64,000 nucleotides of DNA from Marivibrio sp040218065 (GCF_040218065.1 NZ_JAVJQE010000008.1:372001-436000), one strand, 5' to 3'. Shown: positions 44,799-54,260, counted from the first letter of the stretch. The notes: a model not told the origin generated them from the letters alone. Numbers and translations are program-made.

Positions 44799-45935
44799 TC
44801 AAGCCGCCTTGCGGGCGGCGTTCTCGCGCAGCGTGCGCAGCCTGCTCTCGAAATCTTCCCGGTTGTGATAGGCGCCGCACAGGCGGCGCCGTCCGGCGTA
44901 GGCGAGCCGCCCGTGCAGCGCGCGCCAGTTGTCGAACAGCAGCACTCGGCCCGGCCGCAGGCCGAAGACCAGCTGCCGGCCGCGCTCGTTCGCCTTGCGA
45001 TGGAACAGGCCGTAGGCGTGGTAGAAGGCCTTCTGCTCCTCGGGCGGCAGCAGAAAGGGCGCGCGGTCGTGATGGTTGAAGCTGACTTGCAACAGCCGCC
45101 CCGCGGAATCCAGGCGCAGTACCGGCCGGCGCGCCTCCAGATGCACGCCCTCTTCGAGATAGCGGGCGGGGACCTCGACCGTGCTCAGCGTGCGGAAGGC
45201 CTCCGGGTCCTCGCGTCGGATCTCCTCGGCGATGGCGAATCCGTCGACCAGCACGCTCTCGCCGCCCTCGCCGTCGAACTCGACGACGTGGAACATCTGC
45301 AGGCCGGGCGCGTCGTGCGAATAGGTCGAATCCGTATGCGGGGTGATCGCCAGCGTGGTGTAGGCGGTGTCGGCGTGCTCCATGTTCGCGCTGGCGTCCC
45401 AAAAGTCGCCGAAGATGGTTTGACGCAGATAGGCCACGCGCTCGGCCAGGTCGCGCGTCGCCTCCGGCGTGGCCGGGGCGTCGTCGACCAGGCAGAAGCC
45501 GTACCGCTCGACCCCTTCCAGCCATTCCTGGAGGCCCTGATCGCCGGCCATCACGGCCTGATAGGGCACGCTCGGCAGGTCGCTCTCCGGGGCCAGCGGC
45601 TCGGCCCACAGCGTGCGCGCGGGCGGGCGCTCGGCCCCCTCGGCCATCCGGTTCAGGAAGGCGGCCGACAGGCGGCTCACGTGATCTTCGGCGCGCCAAC
45701 GGACCGACAGCGTCCGGCCGCCGTCGATCGGTTCGGCCTGGGTCGCGCGCACCGGCTCCTCGAAGTCGAAGACGTCGACGAGGCGCTGCAGCGTCTCGGG
45801 ATGCAGGCACTCCGGCGTCTCGCAATGATCGCGCAGCCACACGGCCGGGAACCGGCTCTCGCCGCCGCTCGCCCAACGCACCGTCACATCGCGCCCGTCC
45901 GCACCGACCGACGCCGAGGCGATCGTCTCCGCCAT
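44799..45935 (-). CDS. Gamma-butyrobetaine hydroxylase-like TauD/TfdA dioxygenase
   Basis: 378 residues. N-terminal GBBH-like (DUF971) zinc domain: WLRDHCETPECLHPETLQR (Cys, Cys, His). C-terminal TauD domain with HTDSTY (HxD) and the distal histidine in NWRALHGRLAY, plus RQLVFGLRPGRVLLFDN. Relatives hydroxylate gamma-butyrobetaine or trimethyllysine in carnitine metabolism. ATG 45,935 follows GGGAGAGC and is preferred to a GTG 18 bp upstream. It is the first gene of a unit with mmsA, an unusual pairing that might process a betaine-derived semialdehyde. Confidence 0.9.
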   Translation of the reverse strand: MAETIASASVGADGRDVTVRWASGGESRFPAVWLRDHCETPECLHPETLQRLVDVFDFEEPVRATQAEPIDGGRTLSVRWRAEDHVSRLSAAFLNRMAEGAERPPARTLWAEPLAPESDLPSVPYQAVMAGDQGLQEWLEGVERYGFCLVDDAPATPEATRDLAERVAYLRQTIFGDFWDASANMEHADTAYTTLAITPHTDSTYSHDAPGLQMFHVVEFDGEGGESVLVDGFAIAEEIRREDPEAFRTLSTVEVPARYLEEGVHLEARRPVLRLDSAGRLLQVSFNHHDRAPFLLPPEEQKAFYHAYGLFHRKANERGRQLVFGLRPGRVLLFDNWRALHGRLAYAGRRRLCGAYHNREDFESRLRTLRENAARKAA

Positions 45936-46221
45936 CTCTACGCTCTCCCGCACTGTGATGATCTATTTGTCCGCAAAGGCGAGGCGAGCATCCCAAAGCG
46001 CGGGCGTCCGCGCAAGCCGACGCCGACCCGCCCAGCCTTGACCCGCGGGCGAGGCCTGTCGAATTCGCTTGCATCGGGCGCGATAAAGGCGCATCCAGGC
46101 TTCGCTATCGATCTCAGATAAAGAACTGTCCGTCTCCTAAGGCTGCCGGTCCTTCTTGATTTGACCGACGAGCCAACGCCGCGGCATTCCGCGCGCGGCG
46201 CATAAATAGGAGACACGGATC

Positions 46222-46428
46222 ATGGCCACCGGCACCGTGAAATGGTTTAACGCGACCAAAGGCTTCGGCTTCATCGAGCCGCAGGACGGCTCCAAGGACG
46301 TCTTCCTTCACATCAGCGCCATCGAGCGCGCCGGGCTTTCCGCCCCGGCCGAAGGGCAGAAGGTCCAGTTCGACGTCGAGCCCGGCCGCGACGGCCGCAC
46401 CTCGGCCGAGAACGTCAGCTTCCTCTAA
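46222..46428 (+). CDS. cspA: Cold shock protein (CspA family)
   Basis: 68-residue OB-fold single-stranded nucleic-acid binder. RNP1 is KGFGFIEP and RNP2 is VFLHISAIE; the start MATGTVKWFNATKGFG is typical. AGGAG lies 9 bp before the ATG. The leader is up to 286 bases (45,936-46,221), long enough for a structured cold-responsive mRNA. Two hairpins follow the stop. Confidence 0.97.
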   Translation: MATGTVKWFNATKGFGFIEPQDGSKDVFLHISAIERAGLSAPAEGQKVQFDVEPGRDGRTSAENVSFL

Positions 46429-46443
46429 GCTGATCGGCTGATC

Positions 46444-46463
46444 GGACCCGCTTCGGCGGGTCC
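46444..46463 (+). terminator. UUCG-tetraloop hairpin after cspA
   Basis: 8-bp stem GGACCCGC closed by C(UUCG)G, a very stable loop, 15 bp after the cspA stop. No T tract follows, so it probably protects the mRNA 3' end or aids the next hairpin. Confidence 0.6.
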
Positions 46464-46473
46464 CGACACGACG

Positions 46474-46503
46474 AACCCCGCGCCTTCCCGGCGCGGGGTT
46501 TTC
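46474..46503 (+). terminator. Rho-independent terminator of cspA
   Basis: 11-bp stem AACCCCGCGCC with loop TTCCC, followed by TTTT. On the minus strand it would also serve the end of the DUF3179 gene (stop at 46,513). Confidence 0.9.
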
Positions 46504-46512
46504 GCGTCCGCG

Positions 46513-47490
46513 TCAGTCCGTGACGATCGGCGCGTCCGGGTGGAAGGCGTGGAAGGCGAAGGCGAAGTCGACGAAATAAGGGACGTCGCGCCCGTCCTCG
46601 GTCGCGACCACGTTGCCGACGTCGCGGCCCTTCGCGATCTCCGCCGTATCGAGGGCCGAGTTCTGGCCCGGCGTCCAGGTCAGGATGACGCCCTCCGGCG
46701 TCTCGATCCGCCCGCGCGCGCGCAACAGATCCAGCGACCAGGCGCGGCTCTTGTCCTGCAGCGAGACGACGCGCGCCAGCGGCTCGAGTCCCGGCGGCGT
46801 CTCCCCGTGATAGAGGAACGGCCGCGCGAGGCTGTCATAGCCCTTGTAGGGGTTGTGACCGTAGCGCCGAAAGTCGGCGTCGTTTGGAACCAGGATCTTT
46901 GCGTCGGCCGGCGCGCGCGCCCGAAAGGCGGCGAGGCTCTCCAGGCGCGAGGGCAGGATCTCGAGCTCGGCCCCGGTCATCTCGCCCACGATCGCCTCGC
47001 CCAGGAACTGCTGCCACCAGCTCTCGGTCTGGCGGTCGTACATCACCAGATCCGAATGGCGCAGTTTGCCGGTCGTGCCGAAATCCAGGACCGTCCCGTC
47101 CGGCAGCCGCCGGTCGAAGACGATCGCCGCGTTGCATAGCGGACAGAAGGTGACGGCGATCGGCGCGCCGCCGACGCGGTCGTTGACGATCTCATGCCAC
47201 ATCAGGACGCGCAGCGGATAGGCGCGCCAATCGCCGTCGATCGCGACGCCGATCACCGGCTCCGTCGCGGCCAGATCGTCGATCTCGCCCGCCGCTTCGA
47301 AGCGCGGTTGGTCGATCGGCGGGATGCCGTCCTTCGGCGGCCCGCCGGAGCGAATCTCCGTGAAGGGGACGCTGTGTCGGGTGAAATCGGTGTGCGGCCA
47401 AGCGTGCTTCCACGCCTCGGGCGAGGCGGCGGCGGGGCCCGTCGACAGGGCGACGAGAAGGACGGCGGCGAGGAGCGGGCGCATCATCAT
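46513..47490 (-). CDS. DUF3179 domain-containing secreted protein
   Basis: 325 residues with a signal peptide (MMMRPLLAAVLLVALS, cleavage near AAA-SPEAW). The DUF3179 core is clear: AYPLRVLMWHEIVND, AVTFCPLCNAAIVFDR (CPLC motif), FGTTGKLRHSDLVMYDR, and SWWQQFLGEAIVGE. Function of DUF3179 is unknown; CxxC in an exported protein suggests a thiol or metal role. The start is set at the first of three ATGs because the signal peptide begins there; no good ribosome site was found. Confidence 0.85.
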   Translation of the reverse strand: MMMRPLLAAVLLVALSTGPAAASPEAWKHAWPHTDFTRHSVPFTEIRSGGPPKDGIPPIDQPRFEAAGEIDDLAATEPVIGVAIDGDWRAYPLRVLMWHEIVNDRVGGAPIAVTFCPLCNAAIVFDRRLPDGTVLDFGTTGKLRHSDLVMYDRQTESWWQQFLGEAIVGEMTGAELEILPSRLESLAAFRARAPADAKILVPNDADFRRYGHNPYKGYDSLARPFLYHGETPPGLEPLARVVSLQDKSRAWSLDLLRARGRIETPEGVILTWTPGQNSALDTAEIAKGRDVGNVVATEDGRDVPYFVDFAFAFHAFHPDAPIVTD

Positions 47491-47555
47491 GACGCCGTAC
47501 AGGATGGCCGGCGTTGCGATCACCCGCCAATCAAAGCGTCGTGAGGCGGATCGTC

Positions 47556-47600
47556 CTAAAATAGCAATAAATAAAAATATCGATTTTAAAGGGCGTCATA
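47556..47600 (+). promoter_or_regulatory. AT-rich promoter region of the 47.6-kb operon
   Basis: A run of nearly pure A/T (CTAAAATAGCAATAAATAAA, then AAATATCGATTTTAAA) stands out from GC-rich surroundings, 50-90 bp before the first gene. It could be an UP element plus promoter, or a site for a nucleoid protein. Confidence 0.4.
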
Positions 47601-47646
47601 CCTAAACTCGCCGCCGGATTCGGATCGGCGTCGAAGAGGGGAGACG

Positions 47647-48033
47647 ATGGCCCAGGTTGACGACCAGGCGCCGGCGCGCGCGGGGCGCGGAACCGCCGTC
47701 GAACGGGCGGAGGCGGCGCGTCGTCTCGGCATCGACTATGCGGCCTTCCAGGCGACGGAGCGTCTGCTGGCCTTCGGCCTGACGCAGGGCGAGGCGATTC
47801 CGGAACGCCTGATCGCCGACTTGGCGCTCGTACGCGCCCGGATCGAGTTCGTGGCGGCCGGCGGCGCCGCGGCCGAGGCGGAAGACGCGACCGCCATCGA
47901 AAAGGACTATGCGGAGCTAACGTCGGTCATGACGCAGACACCGTTGGAAGAGGCGGCGGGCTTGGTGATGAAGTCGACGGGCGTGGAGCCCGCGCAAAAA
48001 ACGCCGAGCGACGAGACGGAGGCGAAGTCATGA
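47647..48033 (+). CDS. Hypothetical protein, first of a two-gene unit
   Basis: 128 residues, not recognised. Soluble, alanine- and glutamate-rich, largely helical by appearance (VERAEAARRLGIDYAAFQATERLLA). A disordered C-terminus (KTPSDETEAKS) follows. GGGGAG precedes the ATG. The stop overlaps the start of the next gene (ATGA), so both products are made together and probably interact. Confidence 0.75.
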   Translation: MAQVDDQAPARAGRGTAVERAEAARRLGIDYAAFQATERLLAFGLTQGEAIPERLIADLALVRARIEFVAAGGAAAEAEDATAIEKDYAELTSVMTQTPLEEAAGLVMKSTGVEPAQKTPSDETEAKS

Positions 48034-48767
48034 ACGGCGTCGCCCCGCCCAACACCGCCGCCCTCTATCAGGCGGCCCAGCTTCAGCTCGGCCGGATCAT
48101 GGCGCCGGTCACGGCCGAAATCCTGCGCGACAGCCTGCCTGCAGACGAGGGCGGCACGGGCGACGGCTATCGCTGGTCGAAGATGCTGTGGGCGATCACC
48201 GCGATCTTTCTGCTGTGCGTGCTCGCCGCGCAGATGTACCGCACGATGACAGGCCTTGACGGGCGGATCGCCGGCGGCGACGCGAAAACCATCTGGGACG
48301 CGCTGGTCGTCCACGTCTCGCCCTTCGTCTACGGCGGCCTGGGGGCGTGCGTCCATCTGTTGCGCACCTGTCACAAACATCTGGCGGCGCGCACCTTCTC
48401 TCGCCTGCGCAAGCAGGAGTATTTGAGCCGCATCCTGCTGGGCGTGATCGCCGGGGGCGCGGTGCTGCTGATGGCGGAGAACGTTTATGACGACGGGGCG
48501 AGGGTGAACTTGCTCTCCGCCGCGCTCGCCTTCCTGGCCGGGTTCAATGTCGATTTCCTGTATCAGGCGCTGGACCGGGTGGCGAACGCCGTGCTGCCGA
48601 AGGTGGGGCTCGATTCCGTGCAAGAGCGGCCGGCCCTCAGGGGCGGCGCGATCGATCCGCAGGCGTTGCTCGAGTTCATCGAGACCGCGAAAACGCCGGA
48701 AGCCAAGGCTGCGGCGCAGAAGTTGCTCGACGCGCTCGCGCCGCCGGACAAACCGACAAGCGCCTGA
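48030..48767 (+). CDS. Hypothetical membrane protein, second of a two-gene unit
   Basis: 245 residues, not recognised. A soluble N-terminus (about 50 residues) is followed by four membrane helices (about 51-70, 92-110, 135-153, 160-178) with AENVYDDGARVNLLSAALAFLAGFNVDFLYQ between and after them. A polar C-terminal tail (about 190-245) has repeated short helices. The topology recalls small channel-like proteins, but no family can be named. It is translationally coupled to the preceding gene. Confidence 0.75.
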   Translation: MNGVAPPNTAALYQAAQLQLGRIMAPVTAEILRDSLPADEGGTGDGYRWSKMLWAITAIFLLCVLAAQMYRTMTGLDGRIAGGDAKTIWDALVVHVSPFVYGGLGACVHLLRTCHKHLAARTFSRLRKQEYLSRILLGVIAGGAVLLMAENVYDDGARVNLLSAALAFLAGFNVDFLYQALDRVANAVLPKVGLDSVQERPALRGGAIDPQALLEFIETAKTPEAKAAAQKLLDALAPPDKPTSA

Positions 48768-48840
48768 CGGGGCCGGGGCGGCTTGCGGCCGCGCACAAAT
48801 CTGCAAGCGCCGACGGGGCGGATCGGCTATTCCCTCCCCC

Positions 48841-49587
48841 ATGACCACGCCCGCGCCCCGACCCCCGCACGACGCCTTCCTCGAAGCCCGCCGCGGCTTC
48901 CTGGACATCCTGCCCTTGCTGCTGGGCGCGGTTCCCTTCGCCCTGCTCTACGGCGCGCTGGCCGCGCAGAAGGGGCTGAGCGCGGTTGAGACCGGATTGA
49001 TGAGCGCGCTGGTCTTCGCCGGCGGCGCGCAGTTCATCGCGGTCGACATGTGGACGACCCCGGCGCCGGTCGCCGCCATCGTCGCGGCCTGTCTGCTGGT
49101 GAACGCCCGGCACTTGCTGATGGGGGCGGCGTTGGCCCCGCATCTTATGCATCTGCCGAAGCCCGTCCGGCTGTTCTACATCGCCATCCACGCCGATGAG
49201 AGCTGGGCTGTCGGCCTGAAGCGCGCGACGCGCGGGCCTGGCCTGACGAGCGCCTATGTGCTGGGCATGATCGTCCCCTTTTACATCCAATGGCCGATCG
49301 GCGGGGTGATCGGAAATCTGTTCGGCGGGTTGGTGACGGATCCGGCGCGCTTCGGGGCGGACTTCGTGTTCACCGCGATGTTCCTGTGTCTGACGGTGGG
49401 ATTGTGGCGCGGCCGGCCGTCGGCGCCGCCGGTGATCGCGGCGGCGCTCGCCGCGACGCTCGGTTATCTCGCGTTGCCGGGGGTCTGGTACGTCTTCCTG
49501 GGCGCGGCCGCGGGGACGGTCGCGGCCGCCCTCGACCCCGCCGGGCTGAAGGCGCAAGCCGAGCGGGAGGCGGCCCATGCCGGCTGA
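48841..49587 (+). CDS. azlC: AzlC family branched-chain amino acid exporter, large subunit
   Basis: 248-residue inner-membrane protein. LGAVPFALLYGALAAQKGLS, FAGGAQFIAVDMW, and VNARHLLMGAALAP are family stretches. With AzlD it exports branched-chain amino acids and their analogues. It overlaps azlD by 11 bp, indicating coupled translation. Confidence 0.93.
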   Translation: MTTPAPRPPHDAFLEARRGFLDILPLLLGAVPFALLYGALAAQKGLSAVETGLMSALVFAGGAQFIAVDMWTTPAPVAAIVAACLLVNARHLLMGAALAPHLMHLPKPVRLFYIAIHADESWAVGLKRATRGPGLTSAYVLGMIVPFYIQWPIGGVIGNLFGGLVTDPARFGADFVFTAMFLCLTVGLWRGRPSAPPVIAAALAATLGYLALPGVWYVFLGAAAGTVAAALDPAGLKAQAEREAAHAG

Positions 49588-49894
49588 TCTCTTCGCGATC
49601 GATCCTCTGAACCTCGCCGCCATCGCGGGCATGGCGCTGGTGACGTTGGCGACCCGCTTCGCGGGCTATCTGGCGGTGGGCCGTTTCGCGGTGCGCGGGC
49701 GGCTCGCCGCGGCGCTCGAGGGCGTGCCGCCGGCGGTGCTGACCAGCCTGGTCGCCCCCATGGCCTTCGCGACGGGCCCGGCCGAGACGATCGCCGCCGC
49801 GGCGACGGTGCTGGCCGCCTGGAAGCTGCCGACATTGGCGGCCGCGGTCATCGGCGTTGGCGCGGTGGTCGCCCTGCGCGCGCTGCTCGGTTAG
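49577..49894 (+). CDS. azlD: AzlD domain-containing protein, small subunit of the exporter
   Basis: 105 residues, four hydrophobic helices. MALVTLATRFAGYLAVG and LEGVPPAVLTSLVAP are AzlD hallmarks. It starts inside the end of azlC. Confidence 0.93.
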   Translation: MPADLFAIDPLNLAAIAGMALVTLATRFAGYLAVGRFAVRGRLAAALEGVPPAVLTSLVAPMAFATGPAETIAAAATVLAAWKLPTLAAAVIGVGAVVALRALLG

Positions 49895-49997
49895 GGCGCG
49901 CGCGGCAGCAGGGCGTTGAACTCTCGGCTCGCCCGCCGCACTCTTTAGGAAGCACGCGAGTCCGCGGCCCCTTCACTGTTTGAGAGATTCTAAGCTG

Positions 49998-52900
49998 ATG
50001 AGCGACCAAAAAGACGCCGGCGCCGTCGCCGGCCTGACCGACATGGCCGACCAGCGCGACGGCTGGCAGTTCTGGATCGACCGGGGCGGCACCTTCACGG
50101 ATCTGGTGGCCCGCGCGCCGGACGGGCGGCTTTCCACCCACAAGCTGCTGTCCGAGAATCCGGAGGCCTATGGCGACGCGGCCGTCCAGGGCGTGCGCGA
50201 TCTGTTGGCGCTTGGCGCGGACGACCCGATCCCGGAAGACGATCTCGACGCGGTCAAGATGGGGACGACGGTCGCGACCAACGCCCTGTTGGAGCGGAAA
50301 GGGGATCGCACGCTCCTCGTCGTCACCAAGGGGTTCCGCGACGCCTTGCGCATCGGCTATCAGGCGCGCCCCCGGCTGTTCGACCGGCATATCAAGTTGC
50401 CGGAGTTGCTGTACGAGCGGGTCGAGGAGGTCGTCGAACGGGTGGACGCGCAGGGAGAGACGGTCGAGCCGCTCGACCTCGACGACCTGAGCCCGCGCTT
50501 GCAGGACGCCTATGACGACGGGATCCGCGCGGTCGCGATCCTGTGCATGCACGGCTACCGCTATCCGGATCACGAGAAGAAGATCGCCGAGCGCGCGCGC
50601 GAGATCGGCTTCACGCAAATCTCCGTCAGTCATGAGACCAGCCCTTTGATCAAGCTGGTCGGGCGCGGCGACACGACCGTGGTCGACGCCTACCTCTCTC
50701 CCATCCTGCGGCGCTATGTCGATCAGGTGGCGGGCGAGCTGGGCGACGTGCGTCTGCAATTCATGCAATCGAACGGGGGACTGACCGACGCGCGGCTGTT
50801 CCAAGGCAAGGACGCGATCCTTTCAGGCCCCGCGGGCGGCATCGTCGGTGCGGTCAAGACCAGCGAACAGGCCGGCTTCGACAAGCTCATCACCTTCGAC
50901 ATGGGGGGCACCTCGACCGACGTCGCCCATTATAACGGCGAGCTTGAGCGCGCCTTCGAGACGTTGGTCGCCGGCGTGCGCATGCGCGCGCCGATGATGC
51001 AGATCCACACGGTCGCCGCCGGCGGCGGCTCGATCTGTCAGTTCGACGGCGCGCGCTATCGCGTCGGTCCGGAAAGCGCGGGCGCCGACCCCGGCCCCGC
51101 CTGCTACCGCCGCGGCGGACCGCTGGCGGTCACGGACTGCAACGTCATGTTGGGCAAGCTGCAGCCGGACTTCTTCCCGGCGGTCTTCGGGCCGAATCAG
51201 GATCAGCCGCTGGACGTCGACGCCGTCGCCGAGAAGTTCGATGCGCTGTCGAAAGAGATCCGCGAGGCGACCGGCGACGATCGCAGCCCGGAAGAGGTGG
51301 CCGAAGGCTTCCTTAAGATCGCGGTCGAGAATATGGCGAACGCCATCAAGAAGATCTCGGTCCAGCGCGGCTACGACGTCAGCGACTACACGCTGGTCAG
51401 CTTCGGCGGCGCCGGCGGCCAGCACGCCTGCCTGGTGGCCGACGCCTTGGGCATGAAGCGGGTGCTGCTGCACCCGTTCGCGGGCGTGCTGTCGGCCTAC
51501 GGCATGGGATTGGCGGACGTGCGCTCGTTGCGCGAACGCTCGATCGAGAAGGAGCTTGGCGAGGCGCTGGAGAGCGGCGAGCTCGACCGGGCGCTCGACG
51601 AGATGGCCGAGGAGTCGCATCGCGAACTGACCGACCAGGAGGTGCCGGAGGAGAAGATCGCCGTCCATCGCCGCGTCCACATCCGCTACGACGGCTCCGA
51701 CACGCCGTTGGAGGTTCCCTACGGCGCCAAGGACGAGATGATCGAGGCCTTCGAGGCCGAGTATCGCGCGCGCTTCGGCTTCGTCATGGAGGGCAAGACC
51801 ATGATCGCCGCCAACGCGGCCGTCGAGGCCGTCGGCAAGACCTTCGATCTGGCCGAGGACGAGACGGGCGAGGCCGGCGAGACGCCGGAGGCGACCGCGC
51901 GCCTCGACATCCACATGGCGGGCGAGCGGCGCGAGACGCCGATCTTCGAGCGCGACGCGCTGCCCGCCGGGGCCAAGGTGAAAGGCCCTGCCATCATCGC
52001 CGAGAAGACCGGCACAAACGTCGTCGAACCCGGCTGGGAGGCGGAGATGACCGCCATCGGCAATCTGGTGCTGACGCGGGTGGAAGAGCTTGCGCGCACC
52101 CACGCCATCGGCACCGAAAGCGACCCGGTGATGCTGGAGGTCTTCAACAACCTCTTCATGTCGATCGCCGAGCAGATGGGCTTCACGCTGCAGAACACCG
52201 CCTTTTCGGTGAACATCAAGGAGCGGTTGGACTTCTCGTGCGCGATCTTCGACAGCGAGGGCGGCCTGGTCGCCAACGCGCCCCACATGCCGGTGCATCT
52301 GGGCTCCATGGGCGAGAGCGTGCGCGCCGTCATCCGCAACAATGAGGGCGCGATCAAGAAGGGCGACGTCTACGTCCTGAACGCGCCCTATAACGGCGGC
52401 ACGCACCTGCCCGACGTCACGGTCATCACGCCTGTTTTCGACGAGGCGGGGGAGAAGATCCTGTTCTACGTCGGCAGCCGCGGGCACCAGGCCGACATCG
52501 GCGGCATCACGCCCGGCTCGATGCCGTCGAACTCCAAGACGGTCGATGAGGAGGGCGTGCTGATCGACAATTTCAAGCTGGTCGATCAGGGGGAGTTCCG
52601 GCGCGACGCGCTCTTTGATCTGCTCTCGAGCGGCGCGTATCCGGCCCGCAATCCGGAGCAGAACCTGGCCGATCTGGAAGCCCAGATCGCCGCCAACGAG
52701 AAGGGCGTCAAGGAACTCAACAAGATGGTGGAGAGCTTCGGCCTCGACACCGTGCTCGCCTATATGGGCCACGTTCAGGACAATGCGGAGGAGAGCGTCC
52801 GCCGCGTGATCGACGTCCTCAAGCCCGGCGAATTCTCCTACGAGATGGACGACGGCGCGGTGATCAAGGTCGCCGTCTCCATCGACAAGGACAAGCGCCA

Positions 52901-53648
52901 GGCCAAGGTCGACTTCACCGGGACCAGCGATCAGCTGGAGAGCAACTTCAACGCGCCCAGCGCGATCTGCCGGGCGGCGGTGCTCTACGTCTTCCGCACG
53001 TTGGTGGAGGACGAGATCCCGATGAACGAAGGGTGCCTGAAACCGATCGACATCGTCATCCCCGAAGGCTCGATGCTCAATCCGGTCTATCCGGCGGCCG
53101 TCGTCGCCGGCAATGTCGAGACCAGCCAGGTCGTGACCGACGCCATCTACGGCGCGCTCGGGGTGCTGGCGGGCGCCCAGGGCACGATGAACAACACCAC
53201 CTTCGGCAACGAGACCTATCAGTATTACGAGACGGTGTGCGGCGGCTCCGGCGCCGGACCCGACTTCGACGGGACGGCGGGCGTGCACACGCATATGACC
53301 AACTCCCGCCTGACCGACCCAGAGGTGCTGGAATGGCGCTTCCCCGTGCGGCTGGAGAGCTTCGAGATCCGCGAGGGCTCGGGCGGGAAAGGCAAGCACA
53401 AGGGCGGCGACGGCACGCTGCGCCGGCTGAAGTTCCTAGAGGAGATGGAGGTCGTCATCCTGGCGAACCGCCGGCGCGTGCCGCCCTTCGGCCTTGAGGG
53501 CGGCGAGGACGGCGAGGCCGGGCGCAACTGGGTGGAGCGCACCGACGGCTCGGTCGACGAGATGACCAACGCCGACCGGCGCACGGTGAAGCCGGGCGAC
53601 GTCTTCGTCCTGCAGACGCCGACGGGAGGCGGCTTCGGCAAGGCGTAG
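49998..53648 (+). CDS. Hydantoinase/5-oxoprolinase family protein, HyuA-HyuB fusion
   Basis: 1216-residue ATP-dependent amidohydrolase. The N-terminal half is HyuA-like: FWIDRGGTFTDLVARAPDG, LERKGDRTLLVVTKGFRD, and ITFDMGGTSTDVAHYNG (ATPase motifs). From about residue 690 the HyuB half follows: DPVMLEVFNNLFMSIAEQMGFTLQNTAFSVNIKERLDFSCA and GTHLPDVTVITPVF. The fused form is that of 5-oxoprolinases (ATP-dependent pyroglutamate to glutamate) and some N-methylhydantoinases; which one is not decided by sequence. The ATG 49,998 is preferred to an upstream TTG. Confidence 0.95.
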   Translation: MSDQKDAGAVAGLTDMADQRDGWQFWIDRGGTFTDLVARAPDGRLSTHKLLSENPEAYGDAAVQGVRDLLALGADDPIPEDDLDAVKMGTTVATNALLERKGDRTLLVVTKGFRDALRIGYQARPRLFDRHIKLPELLYERVEEVVERVDAQGETVEPLDLDDLSPRLQDAYDDGIRAVAILCMHGYRYPDHEKKIAERAREIGFTQISVSHETSPLIKLVGRGDTTVVDAYLSPILRRYVDQVAGELGDVRLQFMQSNGGLTDARLFQGKDAILSGPAGGIVGAVKTSEQAGFDKLITFDMGGTSTDVAHYNGELERAFETLVAGVRMRAPMMQIHTVAAGGGSICQFDGARYRVGPESAGADPGPACYRRGGPLAVTDCNVMLGKLQPDFFPAVFGPNQDQPLDVDAVAEKFDALSKEIREATGDDRSPEEVAEGFLKIAVENMANAIKKISVQRGYDVSDYTLVSFGGAGGQHACLVADALGMKRVLLHPFAGVLSAYGMGLADVRSLRERSIEKELGEALESGELDRALDEMAEESHRELTDQEVPEEKIAVHRRVHIRYDGSDTPLEVPYGAKDEMIEAFEAEYRARFGFVMEGKTMIAANAAVEAVGKTFDLAEDETGEAGETPEATARLDIHMAGERRETPIFERDALPAGAKVKGPAIIAEKTGTNVVEPGWEAEMTAIGNLVLTRVEELARTHAIGTESDPVMLEVFNNLFMSIAEQMGFTLQNTAFSVNIKERLDFSCAIFDSEGGLVANAPHMPVHLGSMGESVRAVIRNNEGAIKKGDVYVLNAPYNGGTHLPDVTVITPVFDEAGEKILFYVGSRGHQADIGGITPGSMPSNSKTVDEEGVLIDNFKLVDQGEFRRDALFDLLSSGAYPARNPEQNLADLEAQIAANEKGVKELNKMVESFGLDTVLAYMGHVQDNAEESVRRVIDVLKPGEFSYEMDDGAVIKVAVSIDKDKRQAKVDFTGTSDQLESNFNAPSAICRAAVLYVFRTLVEDEIPMNEGCLKPIDIVIPEGSMLNPVYPAAVVAGNVETSQVVTDAIYGALGVLAGAQGTMNNTTFGNETYQYYETVCGGSGAGPDFDGTAGVHTHMTNSRLTDPEVLEWRFPVRLESFEIREGSGGKGKHKGGDGTLRRLKFLEEMEVVILANRRRVPPFGLEGGEDGEAGRNWVERTDGSVDEMTNADRRTVKPGDVFVLQTPTGGGFGKA

Positions 53649-53744
53649 GGTCGCTGATCTGGCCAATCGGGCGTCCGCGCTCTATCTTGACGCTTAGAGC
53701 GGGCCTACCGCCCGGATCGGGGGTCGCGACGCGGAGGCAGGCCT

Positions 53745-54260
53745 TTGTTGGAGGCGCGTCAAAAGCAATTGTACGAGTTGTGGCTCTCCCAGCGTCCCGA
53801 GGGCGGGGGCGCGCCTGCACGCTCGGCCTTCGACCCCGTCGACGCGCCCAAGGCGATGTCCACCCTGATCTTCGCCGAGGTGGAGCCTGACGACTATTTC
53901 TTCCGCGTCGTCGGCACCGATATGGTCGAAGCCTGGGGGCGCGACTACACGGGCGAGCGGCTGTCCGACATCATGACCGGCGACTACCACGCCTTCATCC
54001 GCAGCCTTTTCGACCAGTGCGTGCGCACGCAGGCCTGCGTCTTCTCGCACAGCCGGTTCCAATGGGATCGAGGCCGGACGTTGGACACGCGGCGCCTGAT
54101 GCTGCCTTTCGCCCGGGATGAGGATCCCGGCGTCGTCGGCTTCGTGCTTGTCAGCCAGGTGTTCGATTATTCCCAGAGCGGTCCGGTCCAGCCGATCATC
54201 GCCGAGGTTGGCGAGGCCGTGCGCACAGAGATCGCGCGGGAGGTGTTGGGGGCGGGGTGA
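53745..54260 (+). CDS. PAS_5 (DUF1457) domain protein
   Basis: 171 residues. The alphaproteobacterial PAS_5 fold is recognised by FAEVEPDDYFFRVVGTDMVEAWGRDYTGERLSDI and CVFSHSRFQWDRGRTLDTRRLMLPF. It has no output domain. A TTG start is chosen because GGAGG lies 7 bp upstream. The role is unknown; such proteins are abundant in this class and are thought to be single-domain sensors. Confidence 0.85.
   Translation: MLEARQKQLYELWLSQRPEGGGAPARSAFDPVDAPKAMSTLIFAEVEPDDYFFRVVGTDMVEAWGRDYTGERLSDIMTGDYHAFIRSLFDQCVRTQACVFSHSRFQWDRGRTLDTRRLMLPFARDEDPGVVGFVLVSQVFDYSQSGPVQPIIAEVGEAVRTEIAREVLGAG

Noticed and set aside
50823..53399. 858-residue open frame antisense to the 5-oxoprolinase gene
   Set aside because: Long antisense frames are expected at this G+C content. 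It is arginine-, aspartate- and valine-rich without any domain, while the plus strand shows a full known enzyme.
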